Positions 41,774 to 50,993 of a stretch of DNA of 64,000 nt are shown piece after piece. Below the pieces are notes generated by a model that saw only the letters and a program-made list of their open reading frames with translations, searched no databases and was not told the origin of the DNA. The stretch spans positions 1 through 64,000 of the forward strand of contig CACWLH010000003.1 in NCBI GenBank assembly GCA_902761625.1. Direction: 5' to 3'. The translations under genes were made by a program, and so were the position numbers. How positions within the stretch are numbered: the first letter of the stretch is position 1; every line of letters begins with the position of its first letter. The DNA comes from an uncultured Erysipelotrichaceae bacterium. GTDB lineage: Bacteria > Bacillota_I > Bacilli_A > Erysipelotrichales > Erysipelotrichaceae.

Positions 41774-42664
41774 ATGGAACTGAGCACACTCCGCTATTTT
41801 CTGGCCGTTGCCAGGGAGAAGAACATGACCAACGCCGCCACATCCCTGCACATTTCCCAGCCTGCCCTTTCCTATCAGATGGCACGTCTGGAAGAGGAAC
41901 TCGGAAAGCAGCTGTTCATCCGCACCAACCGCAATATGGAATTAACCGAAGACGGAATGTTTCTGTTAAGCCGTGCGGAGGAAATCATCAGTCTTGCGGA
42001 TCAGACTTACCGCGAGATTCAGAATGAACCGGATGAAATCCGCGGGGATGTTTATATCGGCGCTGCCGAAAGCAAAGCGATTCATTTCATCGCGGAAGTG
42101 ATTGCGGAAATCCGGAAAAAGTACCCTCATATCATCTTTCACTTTTACAGCGGCAACTATGACGATGTATACAGCCGTATTTCGCACGGCTCGCTGGATT
42201 TTGCAATCATGATCGAACCGTTCCCGTTTCAGAATCTTGAAAAGATCGAACTGCCTTCAAAAGACAGAACCGGCATCATCATTCCCAAAGATCATCCCCT
42301 CGCTGGCAGGAAATGCATCCGCGCAGAAGATCTGCGCAATCTGCCGCTGATCATGGCTATGCGTTCATATATGAACAAAGCGGATTACGCGGATCAGTTC
42401 GGTATTCCTGAAAGCGAGCTGAACATTGCGGCAACCGGCAATCTCATCTACAATCTTGCGATTCTTGCGGAGCACAGAATCGGTGCCATTCTTTCACTTG
42501 AGGGGCTTGTGCATACCGGTGATGATTCCGAACTTGTATTCATTCCGTTTGAACCGAAGATTGAACGCACGCTTGTGCTTACATGGAAACAAAACCGGCC
42601 TCTGAACAGAGCGGCAGAGGTTTTCCTGAACACAATGCGCGAGAAAACTGACGAAAAACTCTAA
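41774..42664 (+). CDS. LysR family regulator next to the MFS transporter
   Basis: The 296-aa protein starts MELSTLRYFLAVAREKNMT with SD AAGGAGGAA. The winged HTH (MTNAATSLHISQPALSYQMARLEEELGKQLF) occupies the first 60 residues and a substrate-binding domain the rest. It is divergent from the MFS gene with about 115 bases between, the standard LysR arrangement, so it likely regulates that transporter in response to its substrate. Confidence 0.92.
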   Translation: MELSTLRYFLAVAREKNMTNAATSLHISQPALSYQMARLEEELGKQLFIRTNRNMELTEDGMFLLSRAEEIISLADQTYREIQNEPDEIRGDVYIGAAESKAIHFIAEVIAEIRKKYPHIIFHFYSGNYDDVYSRISHGSLDFAIMIEPFPFQNLEKIELPSKDRTGIIIPKDHPLAGRKCIRAEDLRNLPLIMAMRSYMNKADYADQFGIPESELNIAATGNLIYNLAILAEHRIGAILSLEGLVHTGDDSELVFIPFEPKIERTLVLTWKQNRPLNRAAEVFLNTMREKTDEKL

Positions 42665-42691
42665 AAGCAGGCAGCCGGTCTGCTTTTTGTA
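42665..42691 (+). terminator. Terminator after the LysR gene
   Basis: AAAGCAG and CTGCTTT form a 7-bp stem followed by TTG, starting at the stop codon of the LysR gene. Confidence 0.65.
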
Positions 42692-42763
42692 TATGATCCA
42701 GATCCGGTTGTGCTTGTTTCCGTGCTGACCGTCTGTTCTTTTCCATTCAGGATGATTCTTTTA

Positions 42764-43132
42764 TCAATATGTGGAAGCGACGGATTTTGTCATCTTCCAG
42801 ATTCCATCCTTTTTTATGAAATCGCATTTCAGTCTTAAAGGCCATACATGCCTGCCGCCGCCGTAAACAGCCGCTTCCACTTTCGTATCACCGACCATAT
42901 GTGCATGATCACCATTGATTTTCACATCCATGTGTTCATGTTCGCACCTGTAGTAATTCAGTGTGCCGTCAAGGATGGCATTGAAATATTCTTCTCTGTT
43001 CATCTTTGTTCCGGTCATATGAACAAGAACATATGATTCATCGAAATACGGCCGCATGAATGCGATATCCTTGCGGATTTCACCGTCATACATCGCTTTA
43101 TAACATGCGATGATCTCATCTTTGTCACCCAT
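42764..43132 (-). CDS. NTF2-like / SnoaL-fold protein
   Basis: The 122-aa single-domain protein starts MGDKDEIIACYKAMYDGEIRKDIAFM and has the cone-shaped NTF2-like pattern (HMVGDTKVEAAVYGGGRHVW, WKMTKSVASTY). Members are small-molecule binding proteins, isomerases or cyclases; no catalytic residue can be assigned. It lies alone between two LysR genes. It is probably a housekeeping detoxification or metabolite-binding protein, but this is inference. Confidence 0.8.
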   Translation of the reverse strand: MGDKDEIIACYKAMYDGEIRKDIAFMRPYFDESYVLVHMTGTKMNREEYFNAILDGTLNYYRCEHEHMDVKINGDHAHMVGDTKVEAAVYGGGRHVWPLRLKCDFIKKDGIWKMTKSVASTY

Positions 43133-43162
43133 TTGTCTTCATCACCTCTTTTCACCAAAAGA

Positions 43163-43207
43163 ATAAAAAAAATACCACCTGCGAACAATTCTGTTTCAGG
43201 ATGGTAT
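43163..43207 (-). terminator. Terminator after the second LysR gene
   Basis: On the minus strand ATACCA-CCTG pairs with CAGG-TGGTAT (43207-43172, one bulge), followed by a run of eight T. Confidence 0.85.
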
Positions 43208-43219
43208 CCATCAGTTTAT

Positions 43220-44113
43220 CTAATCGTTTTCCTTATGGAACTGGCTTTCCAGAATTTCGGCGAATTCCTCGACATAATAGCCGCTGTTGTCCTGTGCCCA
43301 GAATGCGCAATAACGTCTGTATGCCTGTCTGTCCTTGCGGTAGAGCGGGACCCTGGTGATGATATCAGAGGGCATCTGATCAAAATTACCTTCAATCGGA
43401 AGATAGCCCTTGCCTGCCAGCATCAGCATTCTTCCCTCTTCAAGAGAATAGCTGATCAGGTACTGTCCTTTGAAGCCGAGGATATCGCGGTAGAACTCCT
43501 TGTCCGTTTCCTCCTGTCCCGGTGAAGTGACAAGGATGCAGGTGGAATCATTCAGTTCCTCCACGGTGATTTTATCCAGTGATGACATGAAGCTGCCGGT
43601 CGGCACTTCGATGAAACACTTCTGTTCGGTCAGAATCAGATTGTTGTAAATATCCGAGAAGGCTCTTCTTTGATCATTGAGAACCAGGTCCGCCTGTTCA
43701 CCGATCAGTCTTTCATACAATTCCTCATGGGTGCCCGCGAAGATCTGGATATCCACATTCGGATATTTTTTTGCGAACTGTGCGATTGCCGTCTGGAATT
43801 CATGACCGCCGTAATTCTTGAGATAGGCAAGACGCAGGGTTGCTTTCTCTTCAAATGCGATTTTCCTGCTTTCCGCAACCAGGCGGTTCACCTGCCTGAG
43901 AATGGAACTGCTGTGTTCATAGAAATACTCTCCTGCCACCGTCAGTTCAAACGAGCGGTTCTTACGGACAAGCAGGTCAAACCCGAGTTCCTCCTCAAGC
44001 GCTTTGATCTGCTGTGAAATGGCGGATTGTGAAATATGACATGCATCGGCTGCTTCGGTAAATGATTTGTGTTCAACCACAGCCTGAAAATACTGTATCT
44101 GTCTCAATAACAT
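43220..44113 (-). CDS. LysR family regulator
   Basis: The 297-aa protein starts MLLRQIQYFQAVVEHKSFTE at 44113 with an SD (AGGGAG). The HTH is EAADACHISQSAISQQIKALEEELGFDLL and the effector domain follows. It stands just beyond the aldo/keto reductase / alcohol dehydrogenase / flavodoxin operon and in the same direction, separated by a terminator. That operon is a plausible target, but the regulator could act elsewhere. Confidence 0.9.
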   Translation of the reverse strand: MLLRQIQYFQAVVEHKSFTEAADACHISQSAISQQIKALEEELGFDLLVRKNRSFELTVAGEYFYEHSSSILRQVNRLVAESRKIAFEEKATLRLAYLKNYGGHEFQTAIAQFAKKYPNVDIQIFAGTHEELYERLIGEQADLVLNDQRRAFSDIYNNLILTEQKCFIEVPTGSFMSSLDKITVEELNDSTCILVTSPGQEETDKEFYRDILGFKGQYLISYSLEEGRMLMLAGKGYLPIEGNFDQMPSDIITRVPLYRKDRQAYRRYCAFWAQDNSGYYVEEFAEILESQFHKEND

Positions 44114-44192
44114 ATGCCCGGCTCCCTGCACGCATTATATCAGACAGATCACAAAACAAAAAACACCCGTATTCCATCCGCAGACGGAACTT

Positions 44193-44213
44193 AAAAGAGC
44201 GGTTTCCCGCTCC
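44193..44213 (-). terminator. Terminator of the aldo/keto reductase operon
   Basis: On the minus strand GAGCGG-GAAA-CCGCTC is a perfect 6-bp stem with tetraloop, followed by TTTT. Confidence 0.8.
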
Positions 44214-44218
44214 TGATG

Positions 44219-45340
44219 CTATTTTTCAAATTCACCGGCAACGGTGACAAGCAGATCGCGGATGGGCAGATGCTGAGGACAGACCCGTTCGCACTTGCCG
44301 CATCTGATGCAGTCACTTGCTTTTCCGTTGGACAGGGTCAGAACGTTGCCGTAATAATAATCCGCATTCCAATCGCCAAAAGTCTTTTTCGTGTTGTAAT
44401 TGGAGAACATGTCCGGAATCAGAATCTTCTTCGGACAGGAGCTTTCCTCAATGCAGTAGCGGCACGATGTGCAGGGAATCATATTCATGGAATTGAACAC
44501 TCCGCATACCTTTTCCAGAGCTTCCTTTTCGGTTTCATTGAGCGGAACGAAGTTTTCCATGAAGGAAACATTGTCCTTCATCTGTTCCAGACTGCTCATA
44601 CCGGAAAGCACAACCCGGTTATACGGAAAGCTTGCCGCAAAGCGGATCGCATAGCTTGCGTTGGAGCCGCCGTGCAGCTCATCGATGATGTTCTGCGCTT
44701 CTTCCGGAAGTCTGACCAGATTGCCGCCCTTGACCGGTTCCATGATAATGGCGGGCTTGTCATGTTTCACACAGACCTCATAGACCTTGCGGGATTCAAC
44801 CGAGGCACTTTCATAATCCAGATAATTGAACTGAATCTGAACAATCTCAATTTCAGGATATTCGGTAAGGATCTGATCGAGAACGGCAGCCTTGTCATGG
44901 AAGGAAATGCCGACGTGTCTGATCTTTCCTTCTTTCTTCAGTTCAAAGGCTGTTTCATATGCTCTGCATTTTTTGTACTTTTCAAAGTGCTTTGAATTCT
45001 GCGCATGCATGAGATAGAAATCAAAGTAATCCACTCCGCATGCCTCAAGCTGGGATTCAAACAGCGGTCTGATCTCCTCTTCTTTGTTGAAGAAGCTGGT
45101 TGTCAGTTTGTCGGTCAGGATATAGCTGTCTCTGGGATATCTCTTTGTCAGACATTCCTTTAACGCAAGTTCGCTTTTGCCCCGAATGTAGCCATGAGCT
45201 GTGTCAAAATAATTGAAACCGTGAGCCAGGAAGTAATCGACCATGCGGTTTGTTTCTTCAAGGTCCACATTGCCGTCCTTCATCGGCAGCCGCATGCAGC
45301 CGAAACCGAAATTCTTTTTGATGAATTCAAACTGTTCCAT
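44219..45340 (-). CDS. Aldo/keto reductase with C-terminal 4Fe-4S domain
   Basis: The 373-aa protein starts MEQFEFIKKNFGFGCMRLPM at 45340. The barrel keeps the catalytic set: Asp and Tyr in YFDTAHGYIRG, Lys in LTDKLTTS and His in FYLMHAQN. The tail has CTSCRYCIEESSCPKK and CIRCGKCERVCPQ, which can hold two iron-sulfur clusters. It is therefore likely active, unlike the related protein at 27594-28691. It is last in an operon with the iron-type alcohol dehydrogenase (14 bases upstream) and a flavodoxin. Confidence 0.9.
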   Translation of the reverse strand: MEQFEFIKKNFGFGCMRLPMKDGNVDLEETNRMVDYFLAHGFNYFDTAHGYIRGKSELALKECLTKRYPRDSYILTDKLTTSFFNKEEEIRPLFESQLEACGVDYFDFYLMHAQNSKHFEKYKKCRAYETAFELKKEGKIRHVGISFHDKAAVLDQILTEYPEIEIVQIQFNYLDYESASVESRKVYEVCVKHDKPAIIMEPVKGGNLVRLPEEAQNIIDELHGGSNASYAIRFAASFPYNRVVLSGMSSLEQMKDNVSFMENFVPLNETEKEALEKVCGVFNSMNMIPCTSCRYCIEESSCPKKILIPDMFSNYNTKKTFGDWNADYYYGNVLTLSNGKASDCIRCGKCERVCPQHLPIRDLLVTVAGEFEK

Positions 45341-45354
45341 GTCGCATTCCTTTC

Positions 45355-46533
45355 TCAGAGGCACATTCTGTAAATGTTGACAACATCTTCCGGTTTCAGC
45401 TCAACAAAGCCCTTGATGACACCGCTGGCGCCGCATGCATTCTTAGCCATTTCCTCAAATCTGGAATCGTCGATGTTGAAGTCGGACAGTCTGCTCTTGA
45501 GACCGAGTGTTTCAAAGAAGAGCTTTTCAGTGCATTCAATTGCTTTTTCAGCCGCTTCCATGACGGGAGTATCCTTGTCGATGTCATAGACGTTGTATGC
45601 CATACGGGCGATCTGCGGTGCGGTTTCCTCATTCAGGATGTAGCGCATCCATCTCGGCATCAGAATGGCAATGCCATGGCCGTGAACCATATCATAGACA
45701 GCGGAGAGCTCATGTTCCATCGCATGAACACTTGTCATCTGACGCACGCCGCATGTCATGAAGCTGTTGAGGCCCCAGGCTGCCGCCCACATGAGATTGG
45801 CGCGGGCATCATAGTTGTCCGGCTCGTTATAGGCAACCGGCGCCCATTTGACAACGGTCTTCACATGCTCATCCATCATTCTGTAAAGCATGTCCATCTT
45901 GTCATCCCTGGAGAAATATTTGGTATCGATGGTATGGGACATGATATCCACGGAACCGCATGCGGTCTGGTATGCGGGAACTGTGAATGTGTTGGTCGGA
46001 TCATCGAATGTTACGGTGGGACGGACAGCCGGGCCGTTGTATCCCTTCTTCTCTTCTGTTTCAAGATTGGAGATCACGCAGCTCGCATCCATCTCCGAAC
46101 CGGTGGAAGCCATGGTCGGGATCGCAAAGATCGGAAGCGCTTCTGTGATCGGCTTTTTAGCTACGACCAGATCCCAGCAGTTGTCAGTATCGCTGACTGC
46201 CAGAGCGGCAATCGCCTTGGCGCTGTCAATGGCGGAACCGCCGCCGATGCCGATGACACACTGGATGCCATTGTCTTTGCACATCTTTCCGCCGATGTTG
46301 ATATCGGTATGACGGGGATTGGGCTTGACCAGGTCATAATCAAAGATTTCAATGTTTTCCTTCTTCAGTTCATTGACGATCTTATCGTAGAGGCCGCACC
46401 GTTTCAGAAATGTGCCGCCATAGACAATCAGAACTTTATTTCCGTATCTGATCACTTCTGAAGAAAGCTTGGAAAGCGCATTTTTTCCGAAATGCACTCT
46501 GGTTGTGTTCTGGAATGAGAAATCATTCATCAT
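45355..46533 (-). CDS. Iron-containing alcohol dehydrogenase, YqhD/BdhA-like
   Basis: The 392-aa enzyme has the NAD(P)-binding glycine motif CVIGIGGGSAIDSAKA and the TMASTGSEMDASCVI segment. Metal ligands fall in DIMSHTID and the paired His region VHAMEHELSAVYDMVHGHG. It resembles the NADPH-dependent butanol dehydrogenase / YqhD group, which reduces aldehydes to alcohols. It may reduce lactaldehyde arising from rhamnose in the neighbouring locus, giving 1,2-propanediol. That link is inference, because a terminator separates it from the rhamnose genes. Confidence 0.9.
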   Translation of the reverse strand: MMNDFSFQNTTRVHFGKNALSKLSSEVIRYGNKVLIVYGGTFLKRCGLYDKIVNELKKENIEIFDYDLVKPNPRHTDINIGGKMCKDNGIQCVIGIGGGSAIDSAKAIAALAVSDTDNCWDLVVAKKPITEALPIFAIPTMASTGSEMDASCVISNLETEEKKGYNGPAVRPTVTFDDPTNTFTVPAYQTACGSVDIMSHTIDTKYFSRDDKMDMLYRMMDEHVKTVVKWAPVAYNEPDNYDARANLMWAAAWGLNSFMTCGVRQMTSVHAMEHELSAVYDMVHGHGIAILMPRWMRYILNEETAPQIARMAYNVYDIDKDTPVMEAAEKAIECTEKLFFETLGLKSRLSDFNIDDSRFEEMAKNACGASGVIKGFVELKPEDVVNIYRMCL

Positions 46534-46553
46534 GATGTGTGTCCTCCTCTGTC

Positions 46554-47072
46554 TTATTTCACATTGCGTGCTGCCCAGGCAGCCGTCTTTGTTTCACTTC
46601 TTTCGGCGTCTGATCCGCGGATGGAAAGTCCGGAAGCGACGTTTGCGCCGGGGCATTCTTTCCGGATATCTTTTTCGCTTGTGCCCATTCCGCTGCCCTC
46701 ATTGGTACAGAAGGGAACGATGGTCTTGCCGGTAAAATCAAATGCGTCAAGGAATGTGAAGACCGCCATCGGCGCGGTTCCCCACCAGTTGGGATAGCCC
46801 AGGAAAACCGTGTCGTACTGATCAATGCTTTCCGGCAGTTTCTTCAATGCAGGTCTGGCATTGCTTTTCTTTTCAGCCATCGCCTCCTCGGTGCATTCGT
46901 GATAATCCTTTGCATATTCGCGGACAGTCTCAAGTTCAAAGAGATCTCCTCCGACTGCCTTCTGAATGTATTCCGCAACTCTTTCCGTATTGCCCTTTGC
47001 GATCGAACGGATACTTCCGCCGAAGTAATTCTCACCTTTTCTGGAATAGTAAACTGTCAATACACTGCTCAT
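46554..47072 (-). CDS. Flavodoxin
   Basis: The 172-aa flavodoxin-fold protein starts MSSVLTVYYSRKGENYFGGS and has the segment DTVFLGYPNWWGTAPMAVF, typical of the flavodoxin_4 group, plus PFCTNEGSGMG. It would carry electrons via FMN. It is first in the operon with the alcohol dehydrogenase and the ferredoxin-type aldo/keto reductase, so it may be their electron partner. Confidence 0.88.
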   Translation of the reverse strand: MSSVLTVYYSRKGENYFGGSIRSIAKGNTERVAEYIQKAVGGDLFELETVREYAKDYHECTEEAMAEKKSNARPALKKLPESIDQYDTVFLGYPNWWGTAPMAVFTFLDAFDFTGKTIVPFCTNEGSGMGTSEKDIRKECPGANVASGLSIRGSDAERSETKTAAWAARNVK

Positions 47073-47107
47073 ATCAGAGCCTCCTGTTTTTTTACAATCA
47101 AAGAATA

Positions 47108-47150
47108 GAAAAAAATCACATCAGGAACAATTTCCGTTTCTGATGTGATT
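47108..47150 (-). terminator. Terminator of the rhamnose operon
   Basis: AATCACATCAG (47114-47124) and CTGATGTGATT (47140-47150) form a perfect 11-bp stem. On the minus strand it is followed by a T run, 33 bases after the isomerase stop. Confidence 0.9.
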
Positions 47151-47182
47151 CATTAGGAAAACTGATAAATCTGGAATCCGGA

Positions 47183-48604
47183 TTATCGTGTGATGACTTC
47201 ACACGGGATATCGAGGATCTTGGCAACCTTGAGAATGGTGTCAACATGTCTGCCGACTGCGGCTGCCATATGATGGGTGGGACCTGCCTCGCTCCATCTG
47301 TTGACGAACTCTCTGGCTCCGCATGTGAAGCGTGTGCGCATGTTGGTGTCGCCGAATGTGAAGATCGGCCCTTCCTCATTGACGCCTTCAGCTGCGACAA
47401 ACTTGAAGTGTCCGTCTCGGTCCTGGGTGATCGCAAGATATGTGACATCGCCAACCGGAGGATAGAACTGGGTCAGATAGCCGCCGCCTGTCTTGCCATG
47501 GAAGACCGGAACGATCTTCATGGTCGGCTTGCGCGCCTGGCTGATTGCCGCGTCGCCGCTGCCGGAATGGCCGATGATGCAGATGTCCTCATTGAAGTCG
47601 ATGGAATACATTTCGGAAAGCTGGCCTGTGCCGGCAATGGTTTTGAGGATGGACATTGCCATGGCAACCTTGATGTCGCCTTCAACCGCGCAGGCTGTAC
47701 CCTGCTTGATCAGCATGGAGAATGCCGGGATCAGCATGGAGTCAAGCTTGCCGGCAACACCCTGGGCAAATCCGTCATAATGCGATGCGACGAGACCCAG
47801 CTGTTCATCCTTGACCCACTGCTCAAAGGCAACGACATATCTGGCCATATCCCAGACCTTTTCGATTGTACCGCCGCCTTCGATCTCGAATGTGTCGAGG
47901 ATGTCCTGCGCCTTGGCAAGGATCGCATCCTCATCGGTGATATCATCAGCGATTGCCCACATCTTTTCCCAGTCGAACTGCTTTGTGTAGACAAACATTC
48001 TATGATAGAGATTTGTCTCATCGATGTAGAGATCCATCATGCCCGGATACGGTCTGCCGATCTGGGCGAGGTTGGTGTCACGGAATCTTCTTCTGACCTG
48101 GGCAGCACGGCACCAGTCCTCGATTTCCTTCTGAACTTCGGGATCTCCGCCTTCGACAACACCGGTGATGACCGCATGTCTTTTGCCTGCTCTTTCCAGG
48201 TCCGCGACCATTTCGCCGACCGCGCCGCATGCATAAAGCTCACCGAGCCACTTGGGTGTGTCTGTGTTTGCATAATCCGGCGCCTTGAGCTTCTGCACAT
48301 TGACCAGAACAACCGGAACGTTGAGGTCTCTGACTGCCGGCAGCATATTATAGCTTGTCGCATATGTCAGCAGCTGCATGATCACAAGGTCAACATCCGC
48401 TGCGCGGAATTTGTCACCGGCAGCCTGGGACTGTTCCTTGGTTGTGACCATACCGCCGTCAATCAGTTCAACGGTGTCGGGAATTGTCTTCTTGAATGCT
48501 TCATACTGCGCTTCGAATTCGGGAACGAGCTGCGGGAACTGTGGCAGATATGCCTGCAATGCGATGGAGAATACGCCGACTCTCGCTTTGGTTTCTACTA
48601 ACAT
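47183..48604 (-). CDS. L-fucose/L-arabinose isomerase family protein, probable rhamnose isomerase
   Basis: The 473-aa protein resembles the fucose/arabinose isomerase superfamily. It has an N-terminal two-domain region (ADVDLVIMQLLTYATSYNML, PVVLVNVQKL) and a C-terminal isomerase part with ACAVEGDIKVAMAM, SIDFNEDICIIGHSGSGD and YPPVGDVTYLAI. These supply acidic and His residues as in the AraA metal site. It is not the RhaA TIM-barrel type. Because rhaD and rhaB are the only sugar genes beside it, it probably performs the rhamnose-to-rhamnulose step or acts on a related deoxysugar. That is inference from context. Confidence 0.82.
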   Translation of the reverse strand: MLVETKARVGVFSIALQAYLPQFPQLVPEFEAQYEAFKKTIPDTVELIDGGMVTTKEQSQAAGDKFRAADVDLVIMQLLTYATSYNMLPAVRDLNVPVVLVNVQKLKAPDYANTDTPKWLGELYACGAVGEMVADLERAGKRHAVITGVVEGGDPEVQKEIEDWCRAAQVRRRFRDTNLAQIGRPYPGMMDLYIDETNLYHRMFVYTKQFDWEKMWAIADDITDEDAILAKAQDILDTFEIEGGGTIEKVWDMARYVVAFEQWVKDEQLGLVASHYDGFAQGVAGKLDSMLIPAFSMLIKQGTACAVEGDIKVAMAMSILKTIAGTGQLSEMYSIDFNEDICIIGHSGSGDAAISQARKPTMKIVPVFHGKTGGGYLTQFYPPVGDVTYLAITQDRDGHFKFVAAEGVNEEGPIFTFGDTNMRTRFTCGAREFVNRWSEAGPTHHMAAAVGRHVDTILKVAKILDIPCEVITR

Positions 48605-48618
48605 GTTTTCTCTCCTCT

Positions 48619-49449
48619 TCAGTCTTTTTCGTAAAGGAATTCCTCAGGCAGTGTGACATTGAAGTCCTTTGCCAGATCTCTGAAATTCTGCGGTGTGATG
48701 GTCTGCAGCTTTGTCGGCGACATGCTTAATACCTTGACAAGGATTTCCGCTGACTTTTCAGCTGTATGCATGAGGCCGAAGGTTGTGTCAAAGTCCGGAC
48801 CGCTGGCGAACATGCCATGGTGAGCCCAGATCGCAAGATCATATTTCTTCATGAGTTCACTGGTCGCAACCGCGATATCGCGTCCGCCCGGAACCATCCA
48901 TCCGACAACGCCGACGCCATCCGGGAACACAACCGGGCACTCGGTGGCCATTTCCCAGAGCTCTCTGGAGAAGACTCTGTCCTCAAGGGGCAAAACGAAT
49001 GTCAATGCGATGATGTTGGTTGTATGGGCATGATAGATGACTCTGTGCGCACCATTGCTGGCAATCTTTTTGACCTCATGGTTCATCAGATGGCTGGGCA
49101 GTTCGCTGGTCGGTCTGCCGCCGTTGACAAGTCCCCAGAGAATTCTGTAATTCTCACCCTTGTCATCCAGTTCGATGATGCATGATGTGTCTGCCGGATC
49201 AAGGATCACATTGCGGAAGTACTTGCCCGAGCCGGTGACCATGAAATATTCATTGGCAAGGGCGGGAACGCTTGTGCCGATCGGCTTCCATTCGGAAGGC
49301 TCATGGAAATACTCTCTGACTTCCTCAACCTCTTCCGGTTTGATGCGGTAGGAAAGATTTCCGCCGTTTCTCTCATGCCAGCCCTGCAGCCAGCCGTCAT
49401 TGCACATTCTGACAAATCCGTTTACAAACTTTACATCCATGATACTCAT
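48619..49449 (-). CDS. rhaD: Rhamnulose-1-phosphate aldolase (class II)
   Basis: The 276-aa zinc-dependent aldolase splits L-rhamnulose-1-phosphate into dihydroxyacetone phosphate and L-lactaldehyde. It starts MSIMDVKFVNGFVRMCNDGW and has the NGGNLSYRI segment and the His pair HAHTTN of the class II aldolase/adducin fold, with AHHGMFASG later. Its start overlaps the rhaB stop as ATGA, so the two are coupled. Fuculose-phosphate aldolase is the main alternative, but the length and the N-terminal extension fit RhaD better. Confidence 0.92.
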   Translation of the reverse strand: MSIMDVKFVNGFVRMCNDGWLQGWHERNGGNLSYRIKPEEVEEVREYFHEPSEWKPIGTSVPALANEYFMVTGSGKYFRNVILDPADTSCIIELDDKGENYRILWGLVNGGRPTSELPSHLMNHEVKKIASNGAHRVIYHAHTTNIIALTFVLPLEDRVFSRELWEMATECPVVFPDGVGVVGWMVPGGRDIAVATSELMKKYDLAIWAHHGMFASGPDFDTTFGLMHTAEKSAEILVKVLSMSPTKLQTITPQNFRDLAKDFNVTLPEEFLYEKD

Positions 49450-50870
49450 CTCGGCTTTACCTCCTTGATTTCAAAGCTCTCTCTGATGATATTTCTTGCC
49501 TCGGCCAGTGAGCCGATTTCTTTTTCCGTGATCATCTGCACAAGCAGATTTCCAAGCGCGGTTCCTTCGGTGGGACCGGCGTAAACTGTGAGTTTTGTCG
49601 CGTCTGCAGTCATCTGGTTCAGGTACATATCCTGGCTGCCGCCGCCGACGATATTCATTGAAGTGTATTTCTTTCCGGTCAGCTTTTCCAGGGATTCAAC
49701 CGCCCTTCTGTAATCATCCGCAAGCGATGTGTAGACGGTGCGCATCACCTGACCTGTTGTTTCGGGAACCGGCTGATCCGTATCGGCGCATGCCTGTTTC
49801 ACTTCCGCGATCATTGATGAAGGAGCCAGGAAGCGGTTGTCATCCACATCCACGCAGGCATGGAAATCACTTGCTTCTTCAGCGGCTTTGATCAGATCCG
49901 GGAATGAGGGAAGATTTCCGTTTTCATCTTTGAGCTCACGTCTGATATTCTGGATCATCCATAAGCCCATGATGTTTTTCAGATAGCGGAAACGATATTC
50001 ATAGCCGCCCTCATTGGTGAAATTTTGCGCCATGGAGGCAGCGTTTGTGATCGGCTCTTTGTTTTCAACGCCGAGCAGGCTCCATGTGCCGCTGGAAAGG
50101 AATACCGCGTTGTCATCCTTTGCCGGCACTGCAAGATAGGCGCTGCCGGTGTCATGGGTGGCGGGAAGGATCACTTTGAGATTAAGTCCGGTTTTTTCGA
50201 TTGTTTCCGGACTGAAGTTTCCAAGCACGGTTCCCGGAACAGAGATCTTTTCAAAGATCTTTTCCGGCAGGCCGAGCTTTGCGATCAGTTCATAATCCCA
50301 GTCTTTACTCTCTGCATTGACCAGAGCGGTTGAGGAAGCGTTGGTATATTCCTGCGCTTTGATTCCGGTCAGCAGGTAATTCAGATAATCCGGTATCATC
50401 AGCATTCTTTCAGCCTTCTCAAGCTGTTCGGGATGTTCCTTTTTGAGGGCGAGCAATTGATAAGCGGTATTGAATTTCTGATACTGGATGCCGCATCTTG
50501 CATAATGTTCTGCAAATGTGAGAATGCCCTTGTTTTCCAGCTCTTCACGGATGTGATCGGTTCTGTTGTCACGGTATGCCACCGCATCGCCGATCCGCTT
50601 TCCTTCGTCATCAAGCAGGACATAATCGACCGCCCAGGTGTCAATGCCCATGGTTTCAGGGGTATATCCCTGCACACCGCACTGTCTGATTCCTTCGATC
50701 ACTTCTGAAGCCAGATGATCAATATCCCAGCAGAGATGTCCGTTTTTTTCAATAAGTCTGTTCTCGAAACGGTAGATTTCCTTCAGCTGAAGCTTTCCCT
50801 CTTCCATCCATCCGAGGATATGTCTGCCGCTTGAGGCGCCGATGTCAACGGCAAGATGATAAGTATTCAT
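49446..50870 (-). CDS. rhaB: Rhamnulokinase
   Basis: The 474-aa FGGY-family kinase starts MNTYHLAVDIGASSGRHILG at 50870 with SD CGGAGG, the phosphate-loop pattern of RhaB. Other marks are IDTWAVDYVLLD, PATHDTGSAYLAVP and the C-terminal NIVGGGSQDMYLNQMTADA with GPTEGTALGN. It phosphorylates L-rhamnulose at O-1. It is the first gene of the leftward rhaB-rhaD-isomerase operon and is divergent from an AraC regulator. Confidence 0.95.
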   Translation of the reverse strand: MNTYHLAVDIGASSGRHILGWMEEGKLQLKEIYRFENRLIEKNGHLCWDIDHLASEVIEGIRQCGVQGYTPETMGIDTWAVDYVLLDDEGKRIGDAVAYRDNRTDHIREELENKGILTFAEHYARCGIQYQKFNTAYQLLALKKEHPEQLEKAERMLMIPDYLNYLLTGIKAQEYTNASSTALVNAESKDWDYELIAKLGLPEKIFEKISVPGTVLGNFSPETIEKTGLNLKVILPATHDTGSAYLAVPAKDDNAVFLSSGTWSLLGVENKEPITNAASMAQNFTNEGGYEYRFRYLKNIMGLWMIQNIRRELKDENGNLPSFPDLIKAAEEASDFHACVDVDDNRFLAPSSMIAEVKQACADTDQPVPETTGQVMRTVYTSLADDYRRAVESLEKLTGKKYTSMNIVGGGSQDMYLNQMTADATKLTVYAGPTEGTALGNLLVQMITEKEIGSLAEARNIIRESFEIKEVKPR

Positions 50871-50993
50871 TCTTGTGATCCTCCGTTTTTTGATCTGTTT
50901 CTTTCTTACATACTCAATATAGTTGGTTATGTAATATAATTCCATTGTGTTAAGTGCACTGTTTTTTTGAAATAGTCCACTGGAGGAAAACCG

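Noticed and set aside
47246-48601. Open frame of 451 codons on the plus strand opposite the isomerase gene
   Set aside because: It mirrors the isomerase gene across its whole length, is rich in Cys/His/Asp as antisense frames are, and shows no domain.
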